The position numbers and the translations under genes were made by a program. Of a stretch of DNA of 64,000 nucleotides, positions 24,704-34,860 are shown in pieces. The stretch is from the NCBI RefSeq assembly GCF_018294505.1, contig NC_057809.1, forward strand, positions 414,818,104-414,882,103, read 5' to 3'. Position 1 is the stretch's first letter; every line of letters starts with the position of its first letter. The notes beneath the pieces are model-generated. The model was not told where the DNA came from. It was given only the letters and a program-made list of their open reading frames with translations, and did no database searches. The stretch is from Triticum aestivum (lineage: Eukaryota; Streptophyta; Magnoliopsida; Poales; Poaceae).

Positions 24704-25187
24704 TGTCGGTGTCAAAACCGACGGATCTCGGGTAGGGGGTCCCGAACTGTGCGTCTAGGCCGGATGGTAACAGGAGACAGGGGACACTTTGTTTTACCCA
24801 GGTTCGGGCCCTCTTGATGGAGGTAATACCCTACTCCTGCTTGATTAATATTGATGATATGGGTAGTACAAGAGTAGATCTACCACGAGATCAAGGAGGC
24901 TAAACCCTAGAAGCTAGCCTATGGTATGATTGTTGTGTATGGAGTTGATTGCCTACGGACTACAACCCTCCGGTTTATATAGACACCGGATAGGGTTAGG
25001 GTTACACAGAGTCGGTTACAATGGTAGGAGATCTTGAATATCCGCATCGCCAAGCTTGCCTTCCACGCCAAGGAAAGTCCCATCCGGACACGGGACGAAG
25101 TCTTCAATCTTGTATCTTCATAGTCCAGGAGTCCGGCCGAAGGTATAGTCCGGCTACCCGAACACCCCCTAATCCAGGACTCCCTCA
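24704..25187 (-). repeat. 3' LTR of element 2
   Basis: The LTR begins TGTCGGTGTCAAAACC on the plus strand and ends GGACTCCCTCA. On the minus strand a TATATAAA box lies at 24981-24974. It is 98% identical to its partner. Confidence 0.93.
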
Positions 25188-25510
25188 GTAGCCCCCGAAC
25201 CAGGCTTCAATGATGATAAGTCCGGCGCGCAGATTGTTCGGCATTGCAAGGTGGGTTCCTCTCCAAATCTTGTGTACCTGTAGGAATAATGTCTGATTTT
25301 TGTAATGTAGTGCTCCTCGGCTTCCATATCCAATAATGGCCGTCTTCCACGTGTTCAAACAAATGCGAAAAGCCGAGGCGTTTTTACATCCACACCCCTA
25401 GACGTATAAATGATCCGCCTATTTAACGGGATGGGGATTTAGGTCCAAACCACATCTTCTCCTTTCCGCGAGTTATCATCAGAGCGCTTCCAGCAAAGGT
25501 CCATTCCATC

Positions 25511-28279
25511 ATGACCAGCCGTCACAGGTCCTCCCCTCGCCCCTCCGGTCCCAAACCCGGGGACTGGGAGAGTTGCACCATCCCGCACAGCAAGTTAGCG
25601 TCGCTCCAGGGCAAGGGATTCCTCCCTCAGGCATGTATGGTCCCGGTCCGAGCCGGTCTCGCCACCTATAATGGCGGAAAACAAGCGGAGAGCACCCCCA
25701 ATCCTTCTAAAGGAGAGCGGGTGTGCCTTGTCCCTTATCTAATGAGGGGACTGGGATTTCCAATTCACCCATTTCTCCGCGGGCTTCTGGAGTTCTACGG
25801 CCTCCAGCTGCACAATCTCACGCCCGCCTTTGTATTACACATTGCGGGTTTCGTCGCCCTTTGCGAGCTATTTTTAGGCGTTGAGGCTCATTTCACGCTG
25901 TGGAAGAGGTTATTCTGCCTGGTGCCCCGTTCTGAAAAGGGGTCTATATATCAAGTGGGCGAAGCTGAAGTATGGCGCATCGCCGGGACCGGATACCTAT
26001 TCGGAACCCCAAAGAAGGCGTCCGAGGACTGGCCTTCGGAATGGTTTTACATAGATGATGTCCCGCTACCGGACCCTATCCAGGCCAGTCTCCCTGAGTT
26101 CAACAGTGCTCCATTGAAGAAACGCTTGAGCTGGCGCCCGCGGAGCTCTCACAGAGAAAGTGACAGAGACATCCTTTACCTGATGGGCCGGATAAGACTG
26201 TTGGCTCATTCCGGACTAACCATGATTGGAGTCATGGCCGCATGCATTATGCGGGGGGTGCAGCCGCTTCAATATAGAGGCCACCCCATGTGGGATTTCA
26301 ACGGGGAGGATGACGCCACACATTACGGTCGTAAGGGGCCGGACTCATCCGCCGCCTTAGTAGAGATCTTATCCTCTTTGTATAAGGGAGAAAAGGAGGA
26401 ATTCCTCTGCGTCAATCCGCAGGCCGGATTCAGTATGTACGATCCTCCAAGTTGGGTAAGTGAACAATTGCACTTGCCCGTTTGTTTTATACTCCCATGG
26501 TTAGATAGGTAGTCTAACGACTTCAATGCAGGAACTGCGACAGGAGGTGAAGGACATAAGCAGCCGCCCTCCACAGCCCGAGGACCCAGAACGGTCCCTC
26601 AATCCGGACTCCAAAGAGGATCCGGACATATCGGTGGATCTTATCGACGGGGTGTTCCATCAGCTAAGCAAGGACAATACCTTGGTAGCCATCATGGCTG
26701 ATTACCCAGGGTTAATTCTGGCCTCCCAGGTGACAGAAATCGGAGTCTCATTCCCTTGAGAGAGATTGCACTCTCGCGTATTCCGGTGTTTCTGACGACA
26801 ACCGTGTTTTGCAGGGGAGTTTTCCGAGGCAGGAGGCCGAACCTGCGGCGGCTAGCCAACGAGGGGCCGCCAGGCCCTGCGGGGCAAAAAGGAGTGAAGT
26901 CCCAACTGAGATGCCGGTGCAAAGGTATAGCGCACCCTCTGTTTTCCTGATGTTATTTTGTCAGGGCATATTAACGTTTGTGCTATCTTCAGAACAAAGA
27001 GACCTCGCCGGACTACATCCGGAGAGGTTGCCAATCGCGCCTCCACTAGCCAGGCTCCAACGGCTGGCCAAGAAGCAGAGGCGAGCACAAGGCGCATACC
27101 GGACGCTCCTCCGACAGAGGATGAGGACAGGCTGTCTGCCACAAATTCTGAAGTGGAGAGTGCCATGAACCACAGGCGTCGCCGGACAGTTCTACACGAT
27201 GCTTGTTTCTCCCAAGAGGCTTTAGATGCCTTTAATTCGGGAGATGCGCACCTCCGTGCCGCTCAAAATGGTTTAGCCAGAGCCACGGAGCAGTATGTGA
27301 AAGACATACGGGTAAGAAAATTTTGGTCAAATATATATATACCAGTAGCCCCCGAGACTTGAAACAGTTAGAGCAACTGATTTAAGGATCTTTTAATATG
27401 CAGGTTCTTACAAAGAAGAATATTGTACTGTCCCAGGAGCTGGAAAAGTGCAAGGCCCAACTAGAGGCCGCACTAGCCGCAGCAGGGGAGTCCAGAGAGA
27501 CCCCCTCGGGTAAGATACACTTCGAAAGATTAGTATTGTGTGGTGTGAGTGTAAATCTGACAAATCATATTGCAGATGGCGTCGGACTCGATCCGGACGA
27601 ACAACAACTCTTACGCCAGCTAAAGGCCGGTGAGAGTATGTTGACAAGGGTGAGGCGAGAGAAGAATGATCTTCAGGATGCCAACACCAAGCTGGACGTC
27701 GAACTTAAAGATGTTCATGGCCAGCTATCGGACTCCACGAAGGAGAATCAGCGGCTTCGACGCGACATTTTTAGTAAGTGCTTGAACGAACTTTGAAAAA
27801 AGAGTTCGGCGAGGAAGTCGACTAACAGAGTAATGTTTGTAGGTATGCTCACAGGTCGTCCTGAAGAGGAGATGTCTGGTTCTACGAGTGACCTTCTTCC
27901 CGAACTCACGCAGCTGCACGAGCGAATTCGGCAGGCGATGCGAGGTGTTACCCAAGCCTTATGGCCTGCCCACTCCGTGCCCGAGGGCCTTGGAGAGCTT
28001 GCGGAGAAGCTGAAGGGAGCTCGGCGGCGCTTCCGGTTATGGAAGATATCGGCCTGTCGACAAGGCGCTAGGGAAGCCTGGGCCATGGTGAAGACCCGTT
28101 TTACAAAGTCTGACCCAAACCACATGGCCGAGGTCGGACCAGTGGGGCCTGACGGGAAGGAGATCCCGGTGAGCTTAGTATACGGCCAAGTAGAGTTGGC
28201 CGCAAAGTATTCCCAGCAAGACTATAAATTAGACAGCCTGTTAGATGGTATAGAAGAGGAATACAATCAGTCAAAATGA
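25511..28279 (+). CDS. Intact spliced antisense-strand gene of element 2 (PF04195-like)
   Basis: Seven predicted exons join in frame: 25511-26455, 26532-26729, 26815-26924, 26993-27311, 27404-27509, 27576-27773, 27843-28279. All six introns are 66-92 bp and GT-AG. The predicted protein is 770 residues with no internal stop. Residues about 75-290 carry the plant 'putative gypsy type transposon' region (RGLGFPIHPFLRGLLEFYG, LHIAGFVALCELFL, WPSEWFYI). Residues about 490-600 are heptad-rich (VLTKKNIVLSQELEKCKAQL, RREKNDLQDANTKLDVELK) and probably form a coiled coil. A conserved C-terminal helical domain follows. The gene runs opposite to pol, between pol and the 3' LTR, as extra ORFs do in Tat elements. 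Its function is unknown. I chose the start because it is the first ATG after the LTR and opens the long exon. Confidence 0.7.
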
Positions 28280-29071
28280 CTATGTAATTTTGAATTGTCA
28301 TGTGTAATGCCTTCTAGCCGGATTGTAGATCGTTTGTCGTTGCCGACCTTTTCGCTTCAACCTCGGGACCTGACGGTCCGGAGTGTGTCCGAATACCATA
28401 GCAGTTATATAAGAACCGTGGTATGCATGGAGACCAGGCGTAGGGGTCATTAGTGCTTTATCAGACAAGTGCCCAACTAGTAATGTTATATTACATGGTT
28501 AGTAATAAACATCTTCCAGAGAGAATAGTTCTGTTAGGAGTTCCTTTCACTGGGAGGCATGCCCTAAAGTGCATGTCCGGACTGCGTAAAGACGCAGAAA
28601 AAAGCATCTGGGGGCGCATATATATAAAAAAGAAAAAAAGATCATCTTTTGTCTCACCGACCGAATATTCCCTTAAGAACGCTAGCTTTCGGCTTCACCC
28701 AGTCTGAGGTACACATCCGGCTGACCCGGCAGTAACAATCGCAGAGGTGCTCCCTTTACCACCTAGCCGAACAATCGGGAACGTAGGGGTAAGCACAGGA
28801 GCCAGGCAACCCAGCTTGGCCAAAACTTAAGTCATATCGATGCATATAATGGTGAAGAAAAAGGTACATGCGGAAGTTTGACGCATGTGTTGGGCGTGAA
28901 GCCCGTATAAATAAGCTTCTGTTAAAGAAGCCCCCAGGTTTAATGAACGCGAGTGGCGCGTCACTAGATAAGCCTTTAAGGGCTATAAAAGAAAAGAGGG
29001 GAAGGAGAGAAATGTACGACAGAAAAATGCAAAAAATGGACAGAGGAAGGAGACGAACATAGAGTCCGGCG
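28280..29071. other. Element 2 spacer between the two convergent genes
   Basis: No convincing protein. The antisense gene and pol converge here. The stretch near 28690-28815 aligns with element 1 at 10630-10750 (GCACAGGAGCC..GGCAACCCA). It probably holds the 3' ends of both transcripts. Confidence 0.5.
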
Positions 29072-30497
29072 CTAGGCATAGAATCTTCGGAGACGGGCGG
29101 CGTTCCACGGGTTCGGTTCGAGTCGGTTATCCGACTCATCTCGCAGGCGGTACGCCCCGCCAGTCAGGACTTGGTCGATTATGAATGGACCTTCCCACTT
29201 GGGCTTTAGTTTGTCCTTTTTCTTATCCGGCAGGCGTAGAACTAGTTCGCCAACATTGTAATTTTTGGCCCGTACTTCTCTGCTTTGATATCTTCGGGCC
29301 TGCTGTTGATAAAATGTGGAACGGGCTTTTGCCACGTCGCGCTCCTCCTAGCGTCCAAGTTGTCCTGCCGATCGAGCTCGGCTTCTTTTTCTTTGTACAT
29401 GCGCACTCTAGGTGAGTCATGAATTATGTCGCAGGGCAGAACTGCCTCTGTGCCGTACACCATAAAAAATGGTGTGTATCCGGTGGTGCGATTTGGCGTG
29501 GTCCGCAGCCCCCATAGCACGGAGCCGAGCTCCTCTACCCAGTGCGTGTTAGATTCCTTGAGGGACCGCACCAGTCTGGGTTTAATGCCGCTCATTATAA
29601 GACCATTTGCACGTTCAACCTGGCCGTTGGTTTGTGGGTGATAGACGGAAGCATAATCGAGCTTGATGCCCATGTTTTTACCTCGTCGGCGGTAAAGTTT
29701 GTACCGTTATCGGTTATGATGCTGTGGGGGACGCCATAACGGTGTACAACCCCGGATATGAAGTCTATCACAGGTCCGGATTCGGCCATTTTAACAGGCT
29801 TGGCTTCTATCCATTTGGTGAATTTGTCCACCATGACCAGTAAGTATTTTTTCCTATCGGTCCCACCTTTAAGGGGTCCGACCATGTCCAGCCCCCAGAC
29901 CGCAAAAGGCTAGGTGATGGGTATAGTTTGGAGTGCGGTGGGTGGCATATGGCTTTGGTTGGCAAAAAGTTGGCAACCAGCGCATCGTTGGACTAAGTCT
30001 TGAGCGTCTGCCCGGGCCGTCGGCCAATAAAAGCATGTACGGAAAGCCTTGCTAACAAGGGACCGAGCAGCGGCGTGGTGACCACCGAGTCCGGCATGAA
30101 TTTCAGCCAGAAGGTTCCGCCCTTCCTCTTCGGAGATGCACCTTTGAAGGACTCCGGTAGTGCTTTTCTTATAAAGCTCTCCCTCATGGACTCTATAGGC
30201 TTTAGATCGCCGCACTATGCAGCGGGCCTCGTTTTGGTCCTCCGGGAGTTCCTGCCTAGTAAGGTAGGCTAGGAATGGTTCTGTCCACGGGGCGATGACC
30301 GCCATTACTATGTGGGTTGAAGGTGTAATTTCATTGGTAGAACCTCCAATTGTGTCAGATTGTTCGGCGTCGAGTGGTGCGGCTGGGTCTGGGCTGTTAT
30401 TTACGGGTTCCCCCTCCCATATTACGGATGGCTTGAACAATCTTTCCAAAAAGATGTTGGGGGGGACTGCATCGCATTTTTCTCTGATGCGTGCCAA
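29072..30497 (-). pseudogene. Gypsy integrase of element 2, broken
   Basis: The segment opens with a linker and the HHCC zinc-binding domain (HAGLGGHHAAARSLV ... CAGCQLFANQ). After a TAG near 29908, in a position where relatives have Gln, comes the catalytic core: first Asp in WGLDMVGPLKGG, second in SIITDNGTNFTAD. A frame change near 29640-29670 precedes YHPQTNGQVERANGL, which carries the Glu. Another shift near 29240-29340 leads to the C-terminal part (MAKARSTFYQQQARRY ... KLKPKWEGPFIIDQV), a beta-barrel DNA-binding region. All domains are recognisable, but the chain cannot be made whole. Confidence 0.8.
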
Positions 30498-30526
30498 GAC
30501 GTCCGCTGCTTGATTGTTTTCTCGGG

Positions 30527-32116
30527 CTATATGGTGAAACTCCAGCCCTTCAACCGAGCTGACATTTTTAGGACGGCGTTGTGGTAAGCTGCCATTTTTG
30601 GGTCCTTGGCGTCGAAGTCTCCATTTATTTGGGATATCGCGAGGTTTGAATCCCCGCGTACCTCTAGGCGCCGGATACCCATGGATACTGCTATTCGGAG
30701 ACCATGTAGGAGGGCCTCATATTCGGCTGCATTGTTGGAATCCATGTACATGATCTGGAGCACATATTGGACTGTGTCTCCTATGGGGGACGTCAGCACG
30801 ACGCCAGCCCCCAATCCGGCCCACATTTTGGAGCCGTCGAAATGCATAATCCAGTTTGAATATGTGCCGTACTCTTTAAGGAGCTCGGCCTCCGTCCATT
30901 CTACGACGAAGTCGGCCAAAACTTGCGATTTAATAGCTCGCCGTGGCTTATAGGTTATATCGAACAGGATAAGCTCGATGGCCCATTTTGCAATCCGGCC
31001 CGTTGCGTCGCGGTTGTTGATAATATCGTTGAGTGGTACTTCCGAGGCTACTGTTATGGAACACTCTTGAAAGTAGTGTCGTAGCTTCCGGGATGCCATG
31101 AATACCGCGTATGCAATCTTTTGATAATGCGGGTACCGTGATTTGCATGGAGTGAGGACAGTTGATACGTAGTAGACCGGCCTTTGAAGGGGGAATTTGT
31201 GTCCGTCCGTTTCCCGCTCGACAACGAGTACTGCGCTGACAACTTGATGTGTTGCTGCAATGTACAATAACATTGGTTCGCCGGTGTTCGGCACGGCCAG
31301 GACTGGGTTTGTTGCCAATATGGCTTTTATTTCATCAAGTCCGGCCGTGGCGGCCTCCGTCCACTCGAAGTGTTCGGTGCGCCGAAGGAGGCGATAGAGG
31401 GGTAGTGCCTTTTCTCCCAAGCGAGAGATGAAGCGGCTTAAAGCCACCACGCATCCGGTTAACTTTTGTATTTGTTTGAGGTCCTTTGGGATATCCAATT
31501 GTGACAAAGCTCGGATCTTGGCTGGATTTGCTTCAATTCCTCTACCGGATACAATGAAGCCCAAGAGCTTTCCAGGTGGAACACCGAAGACGCATTTTTC
31601 CGGATTGAGCTTGATGTCATATTTTCGGAGGTTATCGAATGTAAGCCTCAAGACGTCTATTAGAGATTCGACATGTCTTGATTTGATGACCACATCATCC
31701 ACATACGCCTCCATTGTTTTGCCGATCTGATTTTCCAGACATGTCTGGATCATGCGCTGATATGTTGCGCCGGCGTTTTTCAGCCCGAAGGGCATTGTGT
31801 TGAAGCAGAATGGGCCGTATGGTGTGATGAATGCTGTTGCAGCTTGGTCTGATTCTGCCATCTTGATTTGATGGTAACCGGAGTATGCGTCGAGGAAACA
31901 CAACGATTCGTGTCCTGCGGTGGCATCGATAATTTGATCGATACGGGGGAGGGGGAAGGGATCCTTTGGGCAAGCCTTGTTAAGGTCTTTAAAATCGACA
32001 CACAGGCGCCAGGATTTGTCCTTCTTTGGTACCATCACCAAGTTTGCTAGCCAGTCCGGATGTTTTATGTCTCTAATGAATCCGGCCTCCAATAGCTTGG
32101 CTACCTCCTCTCCCAT
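30527..32116 (-). pseudogene. Reverse transcriptase, RNase H and second RNase H of element 2
   Basis: A 529-codon open stretch. RT runs from about residue 1 to 200, with VPKKDKSWRLCVDFKDLNKA, FLDAYSGYHQI and the catalytic YVDDVVIK. The Gypsy RNase H follows from about 220 to 370; its usual first catalytic Asp appears replaced (EPMLLYIAATHQVVSAVL). A second, archaeal-like RNase H comes last (about 425-529, MHFDGSKMWAGLGAGVVL, NNAAEYEALLHGL, VRGDSNLAISQ), as in Tat-lineage elements. It is separated from the protease frame by a +1 shift near 32140, so it is unlikely to be translated in sequence. The stretch itself has no stop. Confidence 0.85.
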
Positions 32117-34191
32117 AACCTGTCTCTTGGGTTCGGAAAACGCCGAAGGGCTTGTTTGACAGGTTTAAATCCTTTTAGGATATTTAAGCTGTGTTCGGCC
32201 AGCTTGCGTGGGATTCCTGGCATGTCTGAAGGGTGCCAGGCGAAAATGTCCCAGTTCTCTCGTAGGAACTCTCGCAGTGCGGCGTCGACATCAGGGCTCA
32301 GTCGTGCCCCGATGGAAGCTGTTTTATTGGGGTCCGTTGGATGGACCTGGAATTTGACTATTTCGTCAGCTGGCTTGAAGGATGTGGATTTGGATCTCTT
32401 ATCGAGTATCACATCATCCCTGTTAACCGTGGAGCACAGCACAGTCAGTTCCTCGGCCGCTAGGGCTTCGAATAGTGCCTCAAGGGCTAATGCGGCCGTC
32501 TTGTTTTCGGCGCGGAGTGCGACATCCGGATCACTAGCTAGAGTGATAATTCCGTTCGGCCCGGGCAACTTAAGCTTCATGTACCCGTAATGGGGTATTG
32601 CTTGGAAGATTGTGAATGCTTCCTGTCCCAGTAAATCGTGATGTCCGCTCTTAAACGGGGCCACTTGAAACGTGACTTCTTCGGACCTGTAATTATCCGG
32701 CGTGCCGAACACCACATCTAGTGTGATTTTTCCTGTGCAGCGCGCTTCCCGACTGGGGATTATTCCTCTAAAGGTTGTGCTGCTTCGCTCGACGCGGCTC
32801 CAGTCTATTTCCATTTTTTGAAGGGTTTCCTCATAAATGAGGTTCAGTCCGCTGCCTCCATCCATGAGCACCTTGGTGAGGCGAAAGCCGTCCACTATGG
32901 GACCGAGGACCAATGCGGCTGGTGCTCAGGCTGTTCGGAATTTCGGTTCATCACTTGCGTTGAAGGTAATAGCAGTGTCGCTCCATGGATTTGTTGCGAC
33001 TTGATAGACTTCGGCGAGGCTGCGGAGTGTTCTTTTTCGCACATTGTTTGATGCGAAAGTCTCGAAGACTGTGAGAACAGTACTGGTGTCCTCGGGCTGG
33101 CTTTCTGTGGCCTCCAGTTTTAAGAGGTCCTCGCCAATTTTGGCCACCTGCCGGAGTATCCAACACGCTTTAAGGCTGTGAGTTGGTGTGGCGTCCTCTG
33201 TACTGTGAATTCTATAGGGTCCATCAAGCCACCTTTCCAGTACGGTTCCATGCCCTATAGAGGGTTTTGGCTTTTTCATGTTTATCCCGGGTGTCCTATG
33301 ATGATGCACCCTCTTAGTTCGGACGGGATTACTCTTCAAGGCCGGATTATCCCAAAATTTTATTTCGGTTTTCCAGGCGCTTTCCATTGCACAATATTTT
33401 TGTACTATGGACGCCAAGTCAGCGACGCGTGTAATATCACGACGACTTACGGCGTTAAGGATTCCCTCGTCCGTGCAATTACTGCAGAAAATTGAGATTG
33501 CGTCTTCCTCGCGGCAATCCTTTATCCTGTTCATAACCAGGAGGAATCTGGCCCAGTAATGATGTACTGTTTCCTCAGGCTTCTGCCTGATTTGGGAGAG
33601 ATCTCTTATGTTCGGGTGGGCGGGTGTCGTTGAATCTGAAACCTTACCCAATCCAAGATTCGGAGGCCGAAGAGTTTCCGAACTCTGAAGTTCGGATTCT
33701 TGGATGTTGTCCAACGAATCTAGCCCGTTGCTTGATTCTAAGCTCGGGTCTTGAGTTACATCCTCCCCTCCGCGGGTATCTGTCTTGGAGGAGTCGGGAA
33801 TTCAGACGTAGCTAGTCCTTAAAATAGATGAAGGGTCGCCGCACTGCGCCTCTACCATGGCAACGTGGTGGGTGACTTGAGGAGAGTTAATTTCTCTTAG
33901 ATCGAGTTTAAGCCCAACCTGGTCGTAATCTGTAGCGACCCCCAGGGCGGCGATGCGATCCAAGAGCTCGTTTACGGAAGAGAGCTCCATTGGATCTAGT
34001 TGCTCGACGAGCTCCGAGCTGACGTGTAGGTTGCTTTTGATGACCCGAGAGGTCATCGTCGGCGCAACAGTCGAACAAGCGGTCATGAGGAAACCACCTA
34101 GCCAGAGGGTTTGGCCGACAGCCAAGGCTCCCTTAGCAACGGCGCCGTCTCTAAAGACGGGAGAAGGCATCCTTCCTGATTGTGACGGCAC
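32101..34191 (-). pseudogene. Gag and protease of element 2, with in-frame stops
   Basis: One reading frame runs from 34191 to 32101, interrupted by TGA at 33802 and TGA at 32926. Residues about 170-260 hold a capsid fragment (LSQIRQKPEETVHHYWARFL) corresponding to LSHIVQQPGESAQKLWTGF of element 1. The longer N-terminal capsid part seen in element 1 (GTTDPAFWIEDFLLHIH) is absent, so gag appears deleted internally. The protease (32913-32600) has LMDGGSGLNLIYEE, with DGG in place of the usual DT/SG, as I recall for relatives. The stretch ends in the linker KPVKQALRRF, where the frame shifts before RT. Confidence 0.75.
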
Positions 34192-34217
34192 AGAGGAACT
34201 CTCAATGAAAGCACCAA

Positions 34218-34701
34218 TGTCGGTGTCAAAACCGGTGGATCTCGGGTAGGGGGTCCCGAACTGTGCGTCTAGGCCGGATGGTAACAGGAGACAGGGGACA
34301 CTTTGTTTTACCCAGGTTCGGGCCCTCTTGATGGAGGTAATACCCTACTCCTGCTTGATTAATATTGATGATATGGGTAGTACAAGAGTAGATCTACCAT
34401 GAGATCAAGGAGGCTAAACCCTAGAAGCTAGCCTATGGTATGATTGTTGTGTATGGAGTTGATTGCCTACGGACTACAACCCTCCGGTTTATATAGACAC
34501 CGGATAGGGTTAGGGTTACACAGAGTCGGTTACAATGGTAGGAGATCTTGAATATCCGCATTGCCAAGCTTTCCTTCCACGCCAAGGAAAGTCCCATCCA
34601 AACACGGGACGAAGTCTTCAATCTTGTATCTTCATAGTCCAAGAGTCCGGCCGAAGGTATAGTCCGGCTACCCGAACACCCCCTAATCCAGGACTCCCTC
34701 A
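34218..34701 (-). repeat. 5' LTR of element 2
   Basis: 484 bp, partner of 24704-25187. The minus-strand TATATAAA box lies at 34495-34488. It ends CTCCCTCA and is followed by the ATCCC duplication. Confidence 0.93.
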
Positions 34702-34860
34702 ATCCCCTCTTGAGTCTGTAGCACTAGGTGATCACGGTCAATCCCTAGGATCCCCCCTTGAGTCTGTAGAACTGGGTGATCACTAGTCAATCCCTAGGAT
34801 CCCCTCTTGAGTCTGTAGAACTGTGTGATCACTAGTCAATCTCTAGGATCCCCTCTTCTT
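34702..34860. repeat. 49 bp minisatellite, about three units
   Basis: Units of about 49 bp of the form GGATCCCCTCTTGAGTCTGT + AGAACTGTGTGATCACTAGT + CAATCCCTA repeat about three times. The first unit is split: its first bases (CCAGGATCCC) lie at 24694-24703, on the other side of element 2. The array probably belongs to the long LTR-like segment that follows. Confidence 0.75.

Larger units (their letters stand above)
24704..34701 (-). mobile_element. Element 2: full-length Tat-type Gypsy with antisense gene
   Basis: A 9998 bp element with two 484 bp LTRs and a perfect 5 bp TSD ATCCC (24699-24703, 34702-34706). On the minus strand the order is LTR, gag, protease, RT, RNase H, a second archaeal-like RNase H, integrase, non-coding spacer, LTR. 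The double RNase H and the opposite-strand gene near the 3' LTR place it in the Tat (Retand/Ogre-like) lineage. By my alignment the LTRs differ at about 8 of 484 sites; at 1.3e-8 substitutions per site per year that is roughly 0.6 Myr. Pol is broken in several places. No standard tRNA-complementary PBS is obvious inside the 5' LTR, which is followed by TTGGTGCTTTCATTGAGAG. Confidence 0.92.

Noticed and set aside
25187..25230. GAACCAGGCTTCAATGATG, superficially like a miR166 sequence
   Set aside because: It matches the miRNA only in part, has no opposing arm for a hairpin, and lies in a conserved non-coding part of a retrotransposon family.
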